A stretch of 64,000 bases of DNA. It comes from Halobacterium wangiae. Its GTDB lineage: Archaea; Halobacteriota; Halobacteria; Halobacteriales; Halobacteriaceae. Made by a program: the position numbers and the translations under genes. This document shows positions 8,273 through 17,417 of the stretch, piece by piece (the stretch's first letter is position 1; the number at the start of each line of letters is the position of its first letter). Location of the stretch: NCBI RefSeq assembly GCF_021249345.1, contig NZ_CP089588.1:1674001-1738000 (forward strand), read 5' to 3'. Under the pieces are notes generated by a model, which worked only from the letters and a program-made list of their open reading frames with translations, was not told the origin of the DNA and did no database searches.

Positions 8273-8581
8273 TCAGTCTTCGAGGACGATCTCGATGCTA
8301 ACGTCGTTGGGAACCTGAATCCGCATCAGCTGGCGGAGCGCGCGTTCGTCGGCGTCGATGTCGATGAGACGCTTGTGGACGCGCATTTCCCAGTGCTCCC
8401 ACGTGGCAGTCCCTTCGCCGTCGGGGGACTTCCGCGAGGGGACTTCCAGCGTCTTCGTCGGGAGCGGGACCGGACCGCTGAGCTTCACACCGGTCTTGTC
8501 CGCAATCTCCCGCACGTCGTCGCAGATGTTGTCGAGGTCGTCGGGATCGACGCCGGCGAGACGAACGCGTGCCTGCTGCAT
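8273..8581 (-). CDS. rpsJ: Small-subunit ribosomal protein uS10
   Basis: A 102-residue ribosomal protein of the small subunit. The family signature is seen in [20 protein letters not shown], followed by [15 protein letters not shown]. It lies three bases after tuf in the classic archaeal tuf-rpsJ order, so the two are certainly cotranscribed. Archaeal uS10 sits in the head of the 30S subunit. Length and motifs are normal. Confidence 0.97.
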   Translation of the reverse strand: MQQARVRLAGVDPDDLDNICDDVREIADKTGVKLSGPVPLPTKTLEVPSRKSPDGEGTATWEHWEMRVHKRLIDIDADERALRQLMRIQVPNDVSIEIVLED

Positions 8582-8584
8582 GGA

Positions 8585-9850
8585 TTAGGCTTGCTCGACC
8601 TCGAGGACCTTGCCGGCCGCGATGGTCTGACCCATGTCGCGCACGGCGAAGGAGCCGAGCTCCGGGATCTCGGAGGACGGCTCGATGCTGAGGGGCTTCT
8701 GCGGTCGCACGGTGACGACCGCGGCGTCGCCGGACTGGATGAAGTCCGGGTTCTCCTCCTCGGTCTCGCCCGACGAGGGGTCCATCTTCCGGTCGATGGA
8801 CTCGATGGTACACGCGACCTGCGCCGTGTGGGCGTGGAAGACCGGCGTGTAGCCAGCCGTGATGACCGACGGGTGCTGCATCACGACGATCTGCGCGGTG
8901 AAGGTCTCGGCGACCTTCGGCGGGTCGTCGGCCGGACCACAGACGTCGCCGCGACGGATGTCGTCCTTGCCGATGCCGCGGACGTTGAAGCCGACGTTGT
9001 CACCGGGCTCGGCCTTCGGCACCTCTTCGTGGTGCATCTCGATGGTCTTGACCTCGCCACCGACGTCCGAGGGCTGGAAGCTGACGTTGTCGCCCGTGTT
9101 CATGATGCCGGTCTCGATACGTCCGACGGGGACGGTACCGATGCCGGAGATGGTGTAGACGTCCTGGATCGGGAGGCGCAGCGGCGCGTCCGTCGGCGGC
9201 TGCGGCTCCGGCAGGCTGTTGAGGGCCTCGAGGAGCGTCTCGCCATCGTACCACGGGGTGTTCTCCGAGGTCTCGGAGACGTTGTCGCCCTCGAAGGCGG
9301 ACGTCGGGATGAACGACGCGTTGTCCGTGTTGAAGCCGACCTGACCGAACAGGTTCTTCACGTCCTCGACGACGCCGTCGTACTTGTCCTGGTCGTAGTC
9401 GACCAGGTCCATCTTGTTGACGGCGACGATGAGTTCGTCGATACCGAGGGTGCGCGAGAGGAACACGTGCTCGCGGGTCTGGGGCGCCACACCGTCGTCT
9501 GCGGCGACGACGAGGACGGCGTTGTCCGCCTGGGACGCGCCCGTGATCATGTTCTTCACGAAGTCACGGTGACCCGGACAGTCGACGATCGTGAAGTAGT
9601 AGGCGTCCGTGTCGAACTCCTGGTGGGCGATGTCGATGGTGACACCACGCTCTCGCTCCTCGGCGAGGTTGTCCATGACGTAGGCGAACTCGAAGCCACC
9701 CTTGCCCTTCTCCTCGGCTTCTTCCTTGTGCTGTTCGATGACGTGCTCGGGTACGCTCCCCGTCTCGTAGAGGAGGCGCCCGACCATCGTGCTCTTCCCG
9801 TGGTCGACGTGGCCGATGACGGCCAGGTTCTGGTGCGGTTTGTCGCTCAT
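8585..9850 (-). CDS. tuf: Translation elongation factor EF-1 alpha
   Basis: The GTPase that brings aminoacyl-tRNA to the ribosome. At 421 residues it is full length for haloarchaea. G1 is GHVDHGKST near residue 13, the switch II motif is DCPGHRDF, and the base-recognition motif is NKMD. Domains II and III follow ([20 protein letters not shown], then the C-terminal barrel). Possible TATA elements are the TTTTAAT at 9903-9909 and the AT-rich stretch at 9891-9896, read on the minus strand, giving a 5' leader of about 25 bases. Confidence 0.98.
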   Translation of the reverse strand: MSDKPHQNLAVIGHVDHGKSTMVGRLLYETGSVPEHVIEQHKEEAEEKGKGGFEFAYVMDNLAEERERGVTIDIAHQEFDTDAYYFTIVDCPGHRDFVKNMITGASQADNAVLVVAADDGVAPQTREHVFLSRTLGIDELIVAVNKMDLVDYDQDKYDGVVEDVKNLFGQVGFNTDNASFIPTSAFEGDNVSETSENTPWYDGETLLEALNSLPEPQPPTDAPLRLPIQDVYTISGIGTVPVGRIETGIMNTGDNVSFQPSDVGGEVKTIEMHHEEVPKAEPGDNVGFNVRGIGKDDIRRGDVCGPADDPPKVAETFTAQIVVMQHPSVITAGYTPVFHAHTAQVACTIESIDRKMDPSSGETEEENPDFIQSGDAAVVTVRPQKPLSIEPSSEIPELGSFAVRDMGQTIAAGKVLEVEQA

Positions 9851-9982
9851 GGTCTAATATCGCGCGAACGGCGCGCTCTGTGGGATTTATTCGCCACTTC
9901 GCATTAAAACCATTTCGGTACGGCCTCAGCTCCATCGGCCCGCCTTCGGGTGGTTTGTGGGAACCAACCACACGGTCCGGCC

Positions 9983-10924
9983 TCAGTCGAGGCGACCGAC
10001 GTCCGCGAGCACGGCGGTCGCCGTCTCGGGCCCGCCGGCCCCCCGCCCGGAGATGTTCAACCGACCCGCGTGTTCGGTCTCCAGCTGGACGATGTTCATC
10101 GTCCCCGACACCGCCAGCGCGTCGTTCTCCGGGACGAGTCGCGGCCCGACGCGGGCGCCGTCGGCGGTCACCTCGCCGATGAGCCGCACCGTCCGGCCGT
10201 CCTCGGCGGCGAGTTCCAGCGCCGACGGCGGCACGTTGGTGATGCCCTCGACGTCGACGTCCGCCAGGGTGTAGCCGCCGCCGTGGATGACGTTCGCGAG
10301 GATGGCGCACTTCAGCGCGGCGTCGGTGCCCTCGACGTCGAACGTGGGGTCGGCCTCCGCGACGCCGAGGTCCTGTGCCTCCGCGAGCACGTGCTCGTAG
10401 GAGGGGCCCTCGGCGGCCATCCGCGTGAGGATGAAGTTCGCCGTCCCGTTGAGCACGCCGCGGGCCGCGCTCACGCGCTCCGCGCCGACGCCCTCGATGG
10501 TGGAGAGCGCCGGGATGGCGCCGGCCACCGTCGCCTCGAAGCGCACTTCGCCGTCGCTGGCGCGTTCGAGTTCGCGCACGTCGTCGTAACGCTCGGCGAC
10601 TGGCCCCTTGTTCGCGAGCACGACGTGGCGGTCGGCTTCGAGCGCCGCCCGGACGTGACCGAACCCGGGCTCCGCGTCCCCGAGCGTCGTCGGCGTCGCC
10701 TCCACGAGCACGTCGTAGTCGGCGACCAGCGCGTCCTCGGGGGCGGCGTCACCGACGGTCCCCGTCTCGTCCTTCCGTTCGAGTGCGGCCGCGACGTCGA
10801 TTCCCGCCGCGTCGACCACGGCGCTCGTCGAGTCCGCCAGCGCCACGACCGAGTGACCGTACTCTCCCGCCAGTTCCGCCACGGAGCGACCGACGTCGCC
10901 CACACCGACGATGGCGAGTCTCAC
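9983..10924 (-). CDS. hom: Homoserine dehydrogenase
   Basis: Reduces aspartate semialdehyde to homoserine on the way to threonine and methionine. A 313-residue protein with an N-terminal NAD(P) fold (MRLAIVGVGDVGRSVAELAG) and the catalytic region RGVLNGTANFILTRM...AEADPTFDVEGTDAALK, matching the family signature. It has no C-terminal ACT domain. That domain is carried by the separate gene just upstream, whose stop overlaps this start by four bases. This suggests the ACT protein is the regulatory partner. Confidence 0.93.
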   Translation of the reverse strand: MRLAIVGVGDVGRSVAELAGEYGHSVVALADSTSAVVDAAGIDVAAALERKDETGTVGDAAPEDALVADYDVLVEATPTTLGDAEPGFGHVRAALEADRHVVLANKGPVAERYDDVRELERASDGEVRFEATVAGAIPALSTIEGVGAERVSAARGVLNGTANFILTRMAAEGPSYEHVLAEAQDLGVAEADPTFDVEGTDAALKCAILANVIHGGGYTLADVDVEGITNVPPSALELAAEDGRTVRLIGEVTADGARVGPRLVPENDALAVSGTMNIVQLETEHAGRLNISGRGAGGPETATAVLADVGRLD

Positions 10925-11442
10925 AGTTCACCCACGAGCGGTTCGACGACCGAGAGGTCCTTCTCCGCGGCGATGCCCCGAACCGTCTCCAGGGTCTGTT
11001 CGGCGCTCCCGGACTGGACGGCCAGACGGAGTCGCGCGCTCGAGACCCCGTCTGTCCCCTCCTCGTCGGTGAGCGAGAAGTCCGCGACCGACGCGCTCGA
11101 ACAGGACTCCAGTCGCGAGAGCGTGTCCGAGAGGTCGGTGTCCACGAGGTCGCCGACCAGGATGACGGTGATGGCCTCGCCGTACCGCTCGGAGTCGGCG
11201 GCGATGACCGCCACGCCGGCGTCCCGTAGTGCTTCTACGATCTGCTCGAAGCGGTGGGGCGCACACTCCAGGTCGACCTCTACGGGGATGTGCCCGCGGG
11301 GCGTAAGCGACCCGCGCTCGTGGAATATCGACAGCAGGTTGCCGCCGTTGTTCGCGATGGGTTCGAGCGCCCGTAACAGCTCGCCGGGCTCGTCGACGAG
11401 TTCGAGGCGGAGCGTGTGGGCGCGGTTGGCCGTCTCGCTCAC
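10921..11442 (-). CDS. ACT-domain protein, probable regulator of homoserine dehydrogenase
   Basis: Begins SETANRAHTLRLELVDEPGELLRAL after a GTG at 11442; an earlier GTG at 11451 is also possible. The first ACT domain is clear (ELLRALEPIANNGGNLLSIF). The second half (FSLTDEEGTDGVSSARLRLAV) looks like another small-molecule domain. The 4-base overlap with hom and the absence of an ACT domain in Hom point to feedback control by an amino acid. The GTG is overlapped by the stop codon of a 35-codon upstream frame in a GTGA arrangement. Confidence 0.83.
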   Translation of the reverse strand: MSETANRAHTLRLELVDEPGELLRALEPIANNGGNLLSIFHERGSLTPRGHIPVEVDLECAPHRFEQIVEALRDAGVAVIAADSERYGEAITVILVGDLVDTDLSDTLSRLESCSSASVADFSLTDEEGTDGVSSARLRLAVQSGSAEQTLETVRGIAAEKDLSVVEPLVGEL

Positions 11443-11546
11443 GGCGACCACCCGGGTGCAGGCGACGCGCGGATTGTTGTCGGCTGCGAGCGGAAACGCC
11501 GTCGCTCCGTGCCGATTCCACGCGTGACGCGTCTGCCTGCGTGCAT
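11439..11546 (-). CDS. Possible 35-residue leader ORF before the ACT/hom operon
   Basis: A frame with ATG at 11544-11546 that ends with TGA at 11439-11441, overlapping the GTG of the ACT gene. The TATA element GGCTTATACC (11570-11579, minus strand) is about 28 bases before this ATG, so translation would begin at the 5' end of the message. The peptide is Arg-rich with four Thr and two Ile (GRRVTRGIGTERRRF). Its third codon positions are less GC-rich than those of the neighbours, so it may act only by being read, or be chance. Confidence 0.4.
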   Translation of the reverse strand: MHAGRRVTRGIGTERRRFRSQPTTIRASPAPGWSP

Positions 11547-11569
11547 GCTACTTCGTGGGGCGTCTCGCC

Positions 11570-11579
11570 GGTATAAGCC
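11570..11579 (-). promoter_or_regulatory. TATA element for the ACT-hom operon
   Basis: GGCTTATACC on the minus strand. The expected start of transcription near 11548 coincides with the leader ORF start and leaves about 105 bases before the ACT gene. Confidence 0.6.
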
Positions 11580-11650
11580 TTCGGCCCGGACAATTCCTAC
11601 CGCTGTTCGACCGACAGACGCGCCTGTACGACCGAAACACAAACGAGCAT

Positions 11651-11763
11651 CCTCGCGCGGAGCGCGAGGTTCGCCGCGAACGTTCCGCGTTCGCGGGAGC
11701 GTTTTTAGCGTAGCTTTTTGCGAGGCGGGTTCCCGCAGCGAACGTAGTGAGCGAGGAAACCCG
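11651..11763 (-). terminator. Triple hairpin array downstream of aEF-2
   Basis: Three inverted repeats lie in the 333-base gap between aEF-2 and the ACT gene: 11651-11658 with 11662-11669 (8-base arms), 11674-11682 with 11688-11696 (9-base arms), and 11726-11731 with 11758-11763 (6-base core). On the minus strand a T5 tract (11771-11775) comes right after the aEF-2 stop and before the hairpins, fitting archaeal U-tract termination. The rest of the gap is the ACT promoter and leader. No other gene is seen. Confidence 0.5.
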
Positions 11764-11784
11764 TCGAAGTAAAAAGGTCCGACT

Positions 11785-13971
11785 TTAGAAGTAGTCGATG
11801 CTCGGGGGCAGCTCCGTCTTCATCCCCTTGCGGACGCGGATCTCGTCGATGATCTCCGGCTGGAGGTTGTCGGCCATGACGCGGAAGCCGGCGTTCTCCG
11901 TGTTCCAGGAGGCACGGCCCTCGGTGGCCGAGCGGATGTCACTGGAGAAGCCGATCATCTCTTCGACGGGCGCGATGCCCTCGACGACCATGAGGTCACC
12001 CTCCTGGTACATGTCGTCGACGCGGCCGCGGCGTCCCTGGATCTCGCCGGACGCGGCGCCCATGTGCTCGGAGGGGACGTCGATGCGGACGTCCTGGATC
12101 GGTTCGAGCAGACGGATCTCGGCGTCGATGAGCGCGCGGTGGGCGGCGTCGCGGACCGCCGGGATGATCTGGGCGGGACCGCGGTGGATGGCGTCCTCGT
12201 GGAGGCGCGCGTCGTGGAGACGGACGAGCGCACCCTCGACGGGTTCGGCGGCGAGCGGGCCGTCCTCGAGGGAGTCCTCGAGACCCTCGACGACGAGTTC
12301 CATCGTCTCGTTGAGGTGCTGGATACCCTTCGTGTCGTCGATGAAGATGTTGCGGCCGATGATGTTCTCGACGTTCTGGGAGGTGTCCTTGTCCATGCCG
12401 GCGTCCTGCAGGACCTCGCGGCGCTCCTGCTCGGGCATGTCCATCGACACTTCGCCGAGGCGGAGCTGCTCGAGCACCTCGTCGCTGAGCGGCGTGACCG
12501 TGATGTAGAACTTGTTGTGGCGGTTCGGGGAGACGCCCTCGACCTCGCGGGACTCCTGGGTGGGCATCTCGCGGTAGACGACGATGGGCTCACCCGTGGT
12601 GACGGGGATGCCCTGGTTGCGCTCGATGCGCTGGGTCTGGACTTCGAGGTGGAGTTCGCCCTGCCCGGAGATGAGGTGCTCGCCCGTGTCCTCGTTGATC
12701 TCGATGGAGATGGTGGGGTCCTCCTTGGAGACTTGTCGGAGCGTCTCGATGAGCTTCGGCAGGTCGTCCATGTTCTGTGCCTCGATGGACTTCGTGATGA
12801 CCGGCTCCGAAATGTGCTCGATGGACTCGAACGGCGTCATCTCGATGCTGGAGACGGTGGAGCCGGCGATGGCGTCCTTCAGGCCGGTGACGGCGGCGAT
12901 GTTCCCTGCGGGGACGTGTTCGACCTCCTCGCGCTCGCCACCCATGTAGATGCCGACGCTCTGTACGCGGTTCTTCCCCGCGGTGCCGGAGACGTACAGC
13001 TCCTGGCCCTTCTCGATGGTGCCGGAGAACACGCGGCCCGCGGCGATCTCGCCGGCGTGCGGGTCGATGCCGATGTCGGTGACCATCAGGACAACCTCGC
13101 CGTCCTCGTCGACGAGACGCATCGTGTCGGCGAGTTCGGAGTCCGCGTCGCCGCGCCAGATGCGCGGGATACGGCGGGGCTGGGCGTCGATGGGGTTCGG
13201 GAAGTGCTCACAGACCATGTCGAGGACGACGTCCGACAGTGGCGTGCGCTCGTGGAGTTCCTGGCGCTTGTCGTTGCGCTCGAGGTCCATGATGTCGCCG
13301 AAGTCCATGCCCGTGCGCTGCATCGACGGCATCGAGACGCCCCACTTGTAGAGCGCGGAGCCGAACCCGACGGTGCCGTCCTCGACGGAGACCGTCCAGT
13401 CGTCGATGTCGTCCATCTCCTCGGTCATGCCGCGGATGAGCTCGTTGACCTCGTTGATGACCGACAGGAGTCGCTCCTGCATCTCCTCGGGCCCCTCCTG
13501 GAGCTCGGAGATGAGGCGGTCGACCTTGTTGATGAACAGCGCGGGCTTGACGCCCTCGCGGAGCGCCTGCCGCACGACCGTCTCCGTCTGGGGCATCGCG
13601 CCCTCGACGGCGTCCACGACGACGAGCGCGCCGTCGACGGCGCGCATCGCACGGGTCACGTCGCCGCCGAAGTCGACGTGGCCCGGCGTGTCGATGAGGT
13701 TGATGAGGTGGTCGTCGTCCTGGTACTCGTGGGTCATCGAGACGTTCGCGGCGTCGATGGTGATGCCGCGTTCCTGCTCGTCCTCCTCGGTGTCCATGGC
13801 GAGCTGCTCGCCGGCGGTGTCCTCGGAGATCATGCCGGCACCGGCCAGCAGGTTGTCCGTGAGCGTCGTCTTGCCGTGGTCGACGTGCGCGGCGATGGCG
13901 ATGTTCCGAATCTGCTCGGGTTCGTCCATCAGCCGTTCGCACTGTTCGACAATCTTCTTGCGTCGGCCCAT
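11785..13971 (-). CDS. fusA: Translation elongation factor aEF-2
   Basis: The translocase GTPase, 728 residues, full length. G1 is [16 protein letters not shown] near residue 30, switch II is DTPGHVDF and NKVD is present. Domains III-V follow, with the diphthamide region near residue 600 ([16 protein letters not shown]...[13 protein letters not shown]), whose His is the usual modification site. TTTTGAA at 13995-14001 (minus strand) is 27 bases before the ATG, so the message is leaderless. In many archaea this gene follows rpsG directly. Here two genes separate them. Confidence 0.98.
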   Translation of the reverse strand: MGRRKKIVEQCERLMDEPEQIRNIAIAAHVDHGKTTLTDNLLAGAGMISEDTAGEQLAMDTEEDEQERGITIDAANVSMTHEYQDDDHLINLIDTPGHVDFGGDVTRAMRAVDGALVVVDAVEGAMPQTETVVRQALREGVKPALFINKVDRLISELQEGPEEMQERLLSVINEVNELIRGMTEEMDDIDDWTVSVEDGTVGFGSALYKWGVSMPSMQRTGMDFGDIMDLERNDKRQELHERTPLSDVVLDMVCEHFPNPIDAQPRRIPRIWRGDADSELADTMRLVDEDGEVVLMVTDIGIDPHAGEIAAGRVFSGTIEKGQELYVSGTAGKNRVQSVGIYMGGEREEVEHVPAGNIAAVTGLKDAIAGSTVSSIEMTPFESIEHISEPVITKSIEAQNMDDLPKLIETLRQVSKEDPTISIEINEDTGEHLISGQGELHLEVQTQRIERNQGIPVTTGEPIVVYREMPTQESREVEGVSPNRHNKFYITVTPLSDEVLEQLRLGEVSMDMPEQERREVLQDAGMDKDTSQNVENIIGRNIFIDDTKGIQHLNETMELVVEGLEDSLEDGPLAAEPVEGALVRLHDARLHEDAIHRGPAQIIPAVRDAAHRALIDAEIRLLEPIQDVRIDVPSEHMGAASGEIQGRRGRVDDMYQEGDLMVVEGIAPVEEMIGFSSDIRSATEGRASWNTENAGFRVMADNLQPEIIDEIRVRKGMKTELPPSIDYF

Positions 13972-13994
13972 TGGGAATTCTTACTGCCAGCGGG

Positions 13995-14001
13995 TTCAAA
14001 A
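13995..14001 (-). promoter_or_regulatory. TATA element of aEF-2
   Basis: TTTTGAA read on the minus strand, centred 27 bases upstream of the aEF-2 start codon, with an A-rich stretch just before it. This spacing is typical of leaderless haloarchaeal transcripts. Confidence 0.65.
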
Positions 14002-14167
14002 GGGTAGTGTTTTGCTCGGACCACGGTACGGCGGGACACGGCCCGTAGCCGGTGATTCGTCGGGTTCGAACTGTCCGCTCTGGTCGTCGGTTCGGCGTCG
14101 TCTCGCTCCGCTCGGCGCGCAGACGGGCGTAAGAGTCTTTGCCGCGAGCGACCTGCCAGATAGTATC

Positions 14168-14932
14168 ATGGAGTTGCGAGTCACCGGTAGCGGCCCGGCC
14201 GCGCCCTTTCTCGGCGCCCGGGACGTCTTCGAGACCGCCCACGACCTCGAGAAGCCGGTCACCGTTCGCGTGCGCGAGAACCCCGACGAGCGGACGTGGG
14301 CGGGCCACTACGACGACCACCACGTCCTGAACATCTCCCGGCAGGCGGCGACCAGCGCGATGGCTCGCGAACTCGCCCTCCACGAGTTCGCCCACATGCA
14401 CTGTTACGAGCACGAACACCCGAGCCACGTGCTCTCGATGGACGAGGTGCTGTTCCTCGCGCTCACGGGTCGGGAGGTCGAACGGCGGGTGCTCACCCAC
14501 TGCTACCAGATCGCCAACCACGTGAAGGACATCTACGCCGACGACATCACCCTCTCGGTCGGGCCGACGGACAAACTCGTCTCGTTCCTCGAGTCCGAAC
14601 TCGCGGCCGCCGTCGCGGACCGCCCCGTCGCCGGCCCCCAGATGGGACAGCGGCTCACCGCGGGCGCAGACCCCTCGATGACGGCGGTGAACGCGGCGTT
14701 CGCGCTCGCGCTCCTCGAACGCAACGGCGCCGTCGACGACGGCCACCGCATCTACGACCTCGCGCACGCGGCCGCCGAGGACGCGCCCGAGATCGAGTTC
14801 GACGCGTTCCGCGAGCGCTTCGCGGCGCTCGGTGACGACCCCGACGAGAGCGAGTGCCGTCGCGGCCTCGTGGACACGATCCGAACCTACGTCGACGCAC
14901 AGGAGACGACCGCCGGCCCCGCGGCCGACTAG
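14168..14932 (+). CDS. DUF5781 family protein with HExxH zinc motif
   Basis: A 254-residue soluble protein starting MELRVTGSGPAAPFLGARDV. Residues 72-76 read HEFAH inside ALHEFAHMHCYEHEHPSH, a zincin-type motif with further His residues close by that could complete a metal site. The remainder is helical (SVGPTDKLVSFLESELAAAV, MTAVNAAFALALLERNG). It is conserved in haloarchaea, but no substrate is known, and whether it is an active protease is inference. Its end overlaps the end of the converging sugar dehydrogenase gene by four bases. Confidence 0.75.
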   Translation: MELRVTGSGPAAPFLGARDVFETAHDLEKPVTVRVRENPDERTWAGHYDDHHVLNISRQAATSAMARELALHEFAHMHCYEHEHPSHVLSMDEVLFLALTGREVERRVLTHCYQIANHVKDIYADDITLSVGPTDKLVSFLESELAAAVADRPVAGPQMGQRLTAGADPSMTAVNAAFALALLERNGAVDDGHRIYDLAHAAAEDAPEIEFDAFRERFAALGDDPDESECRRGLVDTIRTYVDAQETTAGPAAD

Positions 14933-16242
14933 GCGACGATGCGGACGAGCCTGTCGTCGCCCTCCTTCGGGTACCCCTCCTTCGCGCGGCCGTCCCGGTT
15001 CGACGTCGTCGCGTAGAGCGCGCCGTCCGGCCCTTCGACGACGCAGCGCACCCGACCGAGCGAGCCGAGCGTCTGCCACGCCGTCGCGCCGTAGTCGTCG
15101 TCCAGCCAGTCGCCCTCGAAGCGCTGTCCGTCCCCGGTCGGCGGTCGCGGCGCCCCTTCCGGCGTGAGCGAGACGACGCCGACTCGCTGGGCGATGAGCT
15201 GGCCGAAGACGAGGCAGTGCTGCCAGGCGGGGATCGCGTCGCCGGTGTAGAGGGTGCCGCCGGTCGGCGCCCAGGAGTTGTCGACCCCGGTGTTCAGCGC
15301 TGGCCTGCTCACCTCGGGGTTCGCGCGGTACTCCTCGGGGTGGCGTACGTCCGGCCAGCCGTAGTTCTCGCCCGCGTCGAGGACGGTCACCTCGTCGAGG
15401 CCGCTCGGCCCGTGTTCGGTGACGACCGGCGTGGCGTCGGGGAGCCACGTGATACACTGCGGGTTGCGGTGGCCGAGCGTGTAGACGCGGTCGTCCCAGC
15501 CGTCGTGGCGCGGATTGTCGGCGGCCGGGGCGCCCGTCGCCTGCACGCGGAGGACCTTCCCTGCGAGCGACTTCGGGTCCTGTGCGTCCGCCTTCGTCCC
15601 CGCGTCCCCGGTCGTGACCCAGAGGTGGTTGTCCGGCCCGAACGCGATGCGGCCGCCGTTGTGGACCTCGTCCGCGGGGATGCCGCCGACGACGACCTCC
15701 CGCGTGCTTGCCGGGTCCTCGGCGGTGGCGTCGAAGCGTACCACCTGGTTCTCCCAGTCACCCTCCTCGCCGGCGGTGTAGTAGACGTACAGCCACCCCG
15801 GGTCGGGGTAGTTCGGGTGGACGGCGACGCCGAGCGTGCCGCCCTCGCCGCCCGCGACCCACCACGTCTCCCAGTACGGTTTGTCGTCGGGTTCGTCGTC
15901 GACGGCCGTGACGTCGATGGCGTCCTCGGGCGCCGCGACCGTCGAGAGTGTGTCGCCGTCGAAACGCCGGACGCGCCCGACGCGCTCCGTGACGAACAGC
16001 GTGCCGTCGGGTGCGAACGAGACGTCCCAGGGCACTTCCAGGCCCGTGAGCACGTCCTCGGTGCGGACGTTCGTCTCGGGGGTATTGGTCGGCGTCGCCC
16101 AGTCGAGGTCGTAGTTCGCCCACGCGGTGGCGTCGTGAGTCAGGTCGTCGTCGGGGCGGCTCCCGCCGGCGATACAGCCGGCGAGTCCGGTCGCGGCGAT
16201 GGCGGCGGTGGTGGCGAGGAACCGCCGGCGCGAATCGTCCAT
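14929..16242 (-). CDS. PQQ-dependent sugar dehydrogenase-type lipoprotein (glucose/sorbosone dehydrogenase family)
   Basis: A 437-residue beta-propeller protein. The N-terminus has a Tat motif (DSRRRFLAT) and a lipobox LAGC, so it should be exported folded and anchored by lipid. The family core is seen in LTGLEVPWDVSFAPDGTLFV, GEGGTLGVAVHPNYPDPGWL and VYTLGHRNPQCITW, with HNGGRIAFGPDNHLWVTTGD in the middle. These enzymes oxidise sugars using PQQ, but many archaeal members have untested cofactors. A perfect 22-bp palindrome covers its promoter. The gene splits the usual rpsG-fusA neighbourhood. Confidence 0.88.
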   Translation of the reverse strand: MDDSRRRFLATTAAIAATGLAGCIAGGSRPDDDLTHDATAWANYDLDWATPTNTPETNVRTEDVLTGLEVPWDVSFAPDGTLFVTERVGRVRRFDGDTLSTVAAPEDAIDVTAVDDEPDDKPYWETWWVAGGEGGTLGVAVHPNYPDPGWLYVYYTAGEEGDWENQVVRFDATAEDPASTREVVVGGIPADEVHNGGRIAFGPDNHLWVTTGDAGTKADAQDPKSLAGKVLRVQATGAPAADNPRHDGWDDRVYTLGHRNPQCITWLPDATPVVTEHGPSGLDEVTVLDAGENYGWPDVRHPEEYRANPEVSRPALNTGVDNSWAPTGGTLYTGDAIPAWQHCLVFGQLIAQRVGVVSLTPEGAPRPPTGDGQRFEGDWLDDDYGATAWQTLGSLGRVRCVVEGPDGALYATTSNRDGRAKEGYPKEGDDRLVRIVA

Positions 16243-16250
16243 GCGGCCAA

Positions 16251-16272
16251 GATTTTAGGCAGGCCTAAAATC
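16251..16272 (-). promoter_or_regulatory. Perfect 22-bp palindromic operator over the sugar dehydrogenase promoter
   Basis: GATTTTAGGC, two bases (AG), then GCCTAAAATC. It ends eight bases before the ATG at 16242, and its AT-rich arm lies where the TATA box of a leaderless gene should be. The inner TTAGGC-N2-GCCTAA resembles sites of DtxR-family metal regulators, so repression when iron (or manganese) is bound is a fair guess. No regulator gene is adjacent. Confidence 0.8.
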
Positions 16273-16336
16273 TCTATCGGAACGGTGCCAGCGCTCCCGC
16301 TGGTCACCCGGAGAACGACAGAGAGTAGAAACCGGA

Positions 16337-16951
16337 TTAGCGCGCTGCCGCGGCGACGCGTTCCTTCTCCTCTTTCTGACCCACTGCGTACGTCTGCACG
16401 TCGTAGTCGGCCGCGCCGATGAGCTGCTGGGCGAGCGCCTCGGCGGCGTCCGTCGGCGTCTTGAACGCCGAGGAGTGCGCGCCGTCGGTGATGAACTTCA
16501 GCGCCTGGTCGACGCGGCGCTGGGGCGCGACGTCGACGGCCTGGGGGACCGAGATGCCGCCGTACTTCAGGCGGACGGTCTCCTCGCGGGGCGCCGCGTT
16601 CTCCACCGCGCGCACGAGCACCTGCACCGGGTTCTCGTCGGTACGCTCGTGGACGATGTCGAAAGCGTCGCGGACGATCTGCAGGGCCTGCTGCTTCTTG
16701 CCCGCGTTCTGTCCGGTCTTCATCAGGCGGTTCGCGAGCCGCTCGACGACGCTGATCTCGCTCTTCTTGAACTGCTTTGAGGAGTGTCGGCCCATCGTGT
16801 GGGCGACCGGCGTCGCGGCGAGGTACCGTCGCGTGCTCGGGTCCTCGTAGGTGATGCCCGTCACGTCCCACTTGCCGAAGAGCTTCGCGTCGACGTCTTC
16901 GTCGTCGGTGCCGGCGGGTGCGTCGGGTTCTGGGGCTGCGTCCTCGCTCAT
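16337..16951 (-). CDS. rpsG: Small-subunit ribosomal protein uS7
   Basis: A 204-residue protein that nucleates the head of the 30S subunit. Signature regions are SVVERLANRLMKTGQNAGKKQQAL and PVQVLVRAVENAAPREETVR, with the archaeal C-terminus ending EKERVAAAAR. The acidic N-terminal extension of about 30 residues is usual in haloarchaea. It begins one base after the rpsL stop, so the two genes form one transcript. Confidence 0.97.
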   Translation of the reverse strand: MSEDAAPEPDAPAGTDDEDVDAKLFGKWDVTGITYEDPSTRRYLAATPVAHTMGRHSSKQFKKSEISVVERLANRLMKTGQNAGKKQQALQIVRDAFDIVHERTDENPVQVLVRAVENAAPREETVRLKYGGISVPQAVDVAPQRRVDQALKFITDGAHSSAFKTPTDAAEALAQQLIGAADYDVQTYAVGQKEEKERVAAAAR

Positions 16952-16952
16952 G

Positions 16953-17381
16953 TTATCGGACCGGTTTCTCCGCGTTCCCGCGGACGAGTTCGATCATGCT
17001 CACGCCGTTGACCTTCTCGACTTTGTAGTTCACGCCCGAGATGTCGCCCATCGCACGACCCTTCGCACCGCCGATGCCGGCGATGGTGACTTCGTCGTGC
17101 TCGTCGATGAACGAGATGGCGCCGTCACCGGGACAGAACGCCGTGACCTGCTTCCCGTTCTTGATGAGCTGGACCCGGACGCACTTCCGGATCGCGGAGT
17201 TGGGCTGTTTCGCTTCGATGCCAATCTTCTCGAGGACGATGCCGCGACCCTGCGGCGCACCCTCGAGGGGGTCGGACTTCTTGCCGAGACCCCGCTCTCG
17301 CCGCGCGTACTCGGAGTCGGACCACCGGTGCTTCTGGCGGTCCTTCTTGAGTTTCCGAGCGGCGTACTTGCCGTTCGACAT
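16953..17381 (-). CDS. rpsL: Small-subunit ribosomal protein uS12
   Basis: A 142-residue decoding-centre protein. It has the archaeal uS12 regions [21 protein letters not shown] and [20 protein letters not shown]. The motif [15 protein letters not shown] contains the conserved loop that contacts the mRNA decoding site. Its TATA element lies 27 bases upstream (17405-17411), so rpsL-rpsG has its own leaderless promoter even though nusA and the polymerase genes lie upstream in the same direction. Confidence 0.97.
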   Translation of the reverse strand: MSNGKYAARKLKKDRQKHRWSDSEYARRERGLGKKSDPLEGAPQGRGIVLEKIGIEAKQPNSAIRKCVRVQLIKNGKQVTAFCPGDGAISFIDEHDEVTIAGIGGAKGRAMGDISGVNYKVEKVNGVSMIELVRGNAEKPVR

Positions 17382-17404
17382 ACAGCCGATTACCCAGTGG
17401 AGGT

Positions 17405-17411
17405 ACTTAAG
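17405..17411 (-). promoter_or_regulatory. TATA element of rpsL-rpsG
   Basis: ACTTAAG (minus strand CTTAAGT), centred 27 bases upstream of the rpsL ATG. It is placed just outside the left end of the large palindrome. Confidence 0.7.
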
Positions 17412-17417
17412 CCCGAC

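Noticed and set aside
12064-14007. A 647-codon open frame on the plus strand
   Set aside because: Antisense shadow of aEF-2, with no domain and strongly biased residues.
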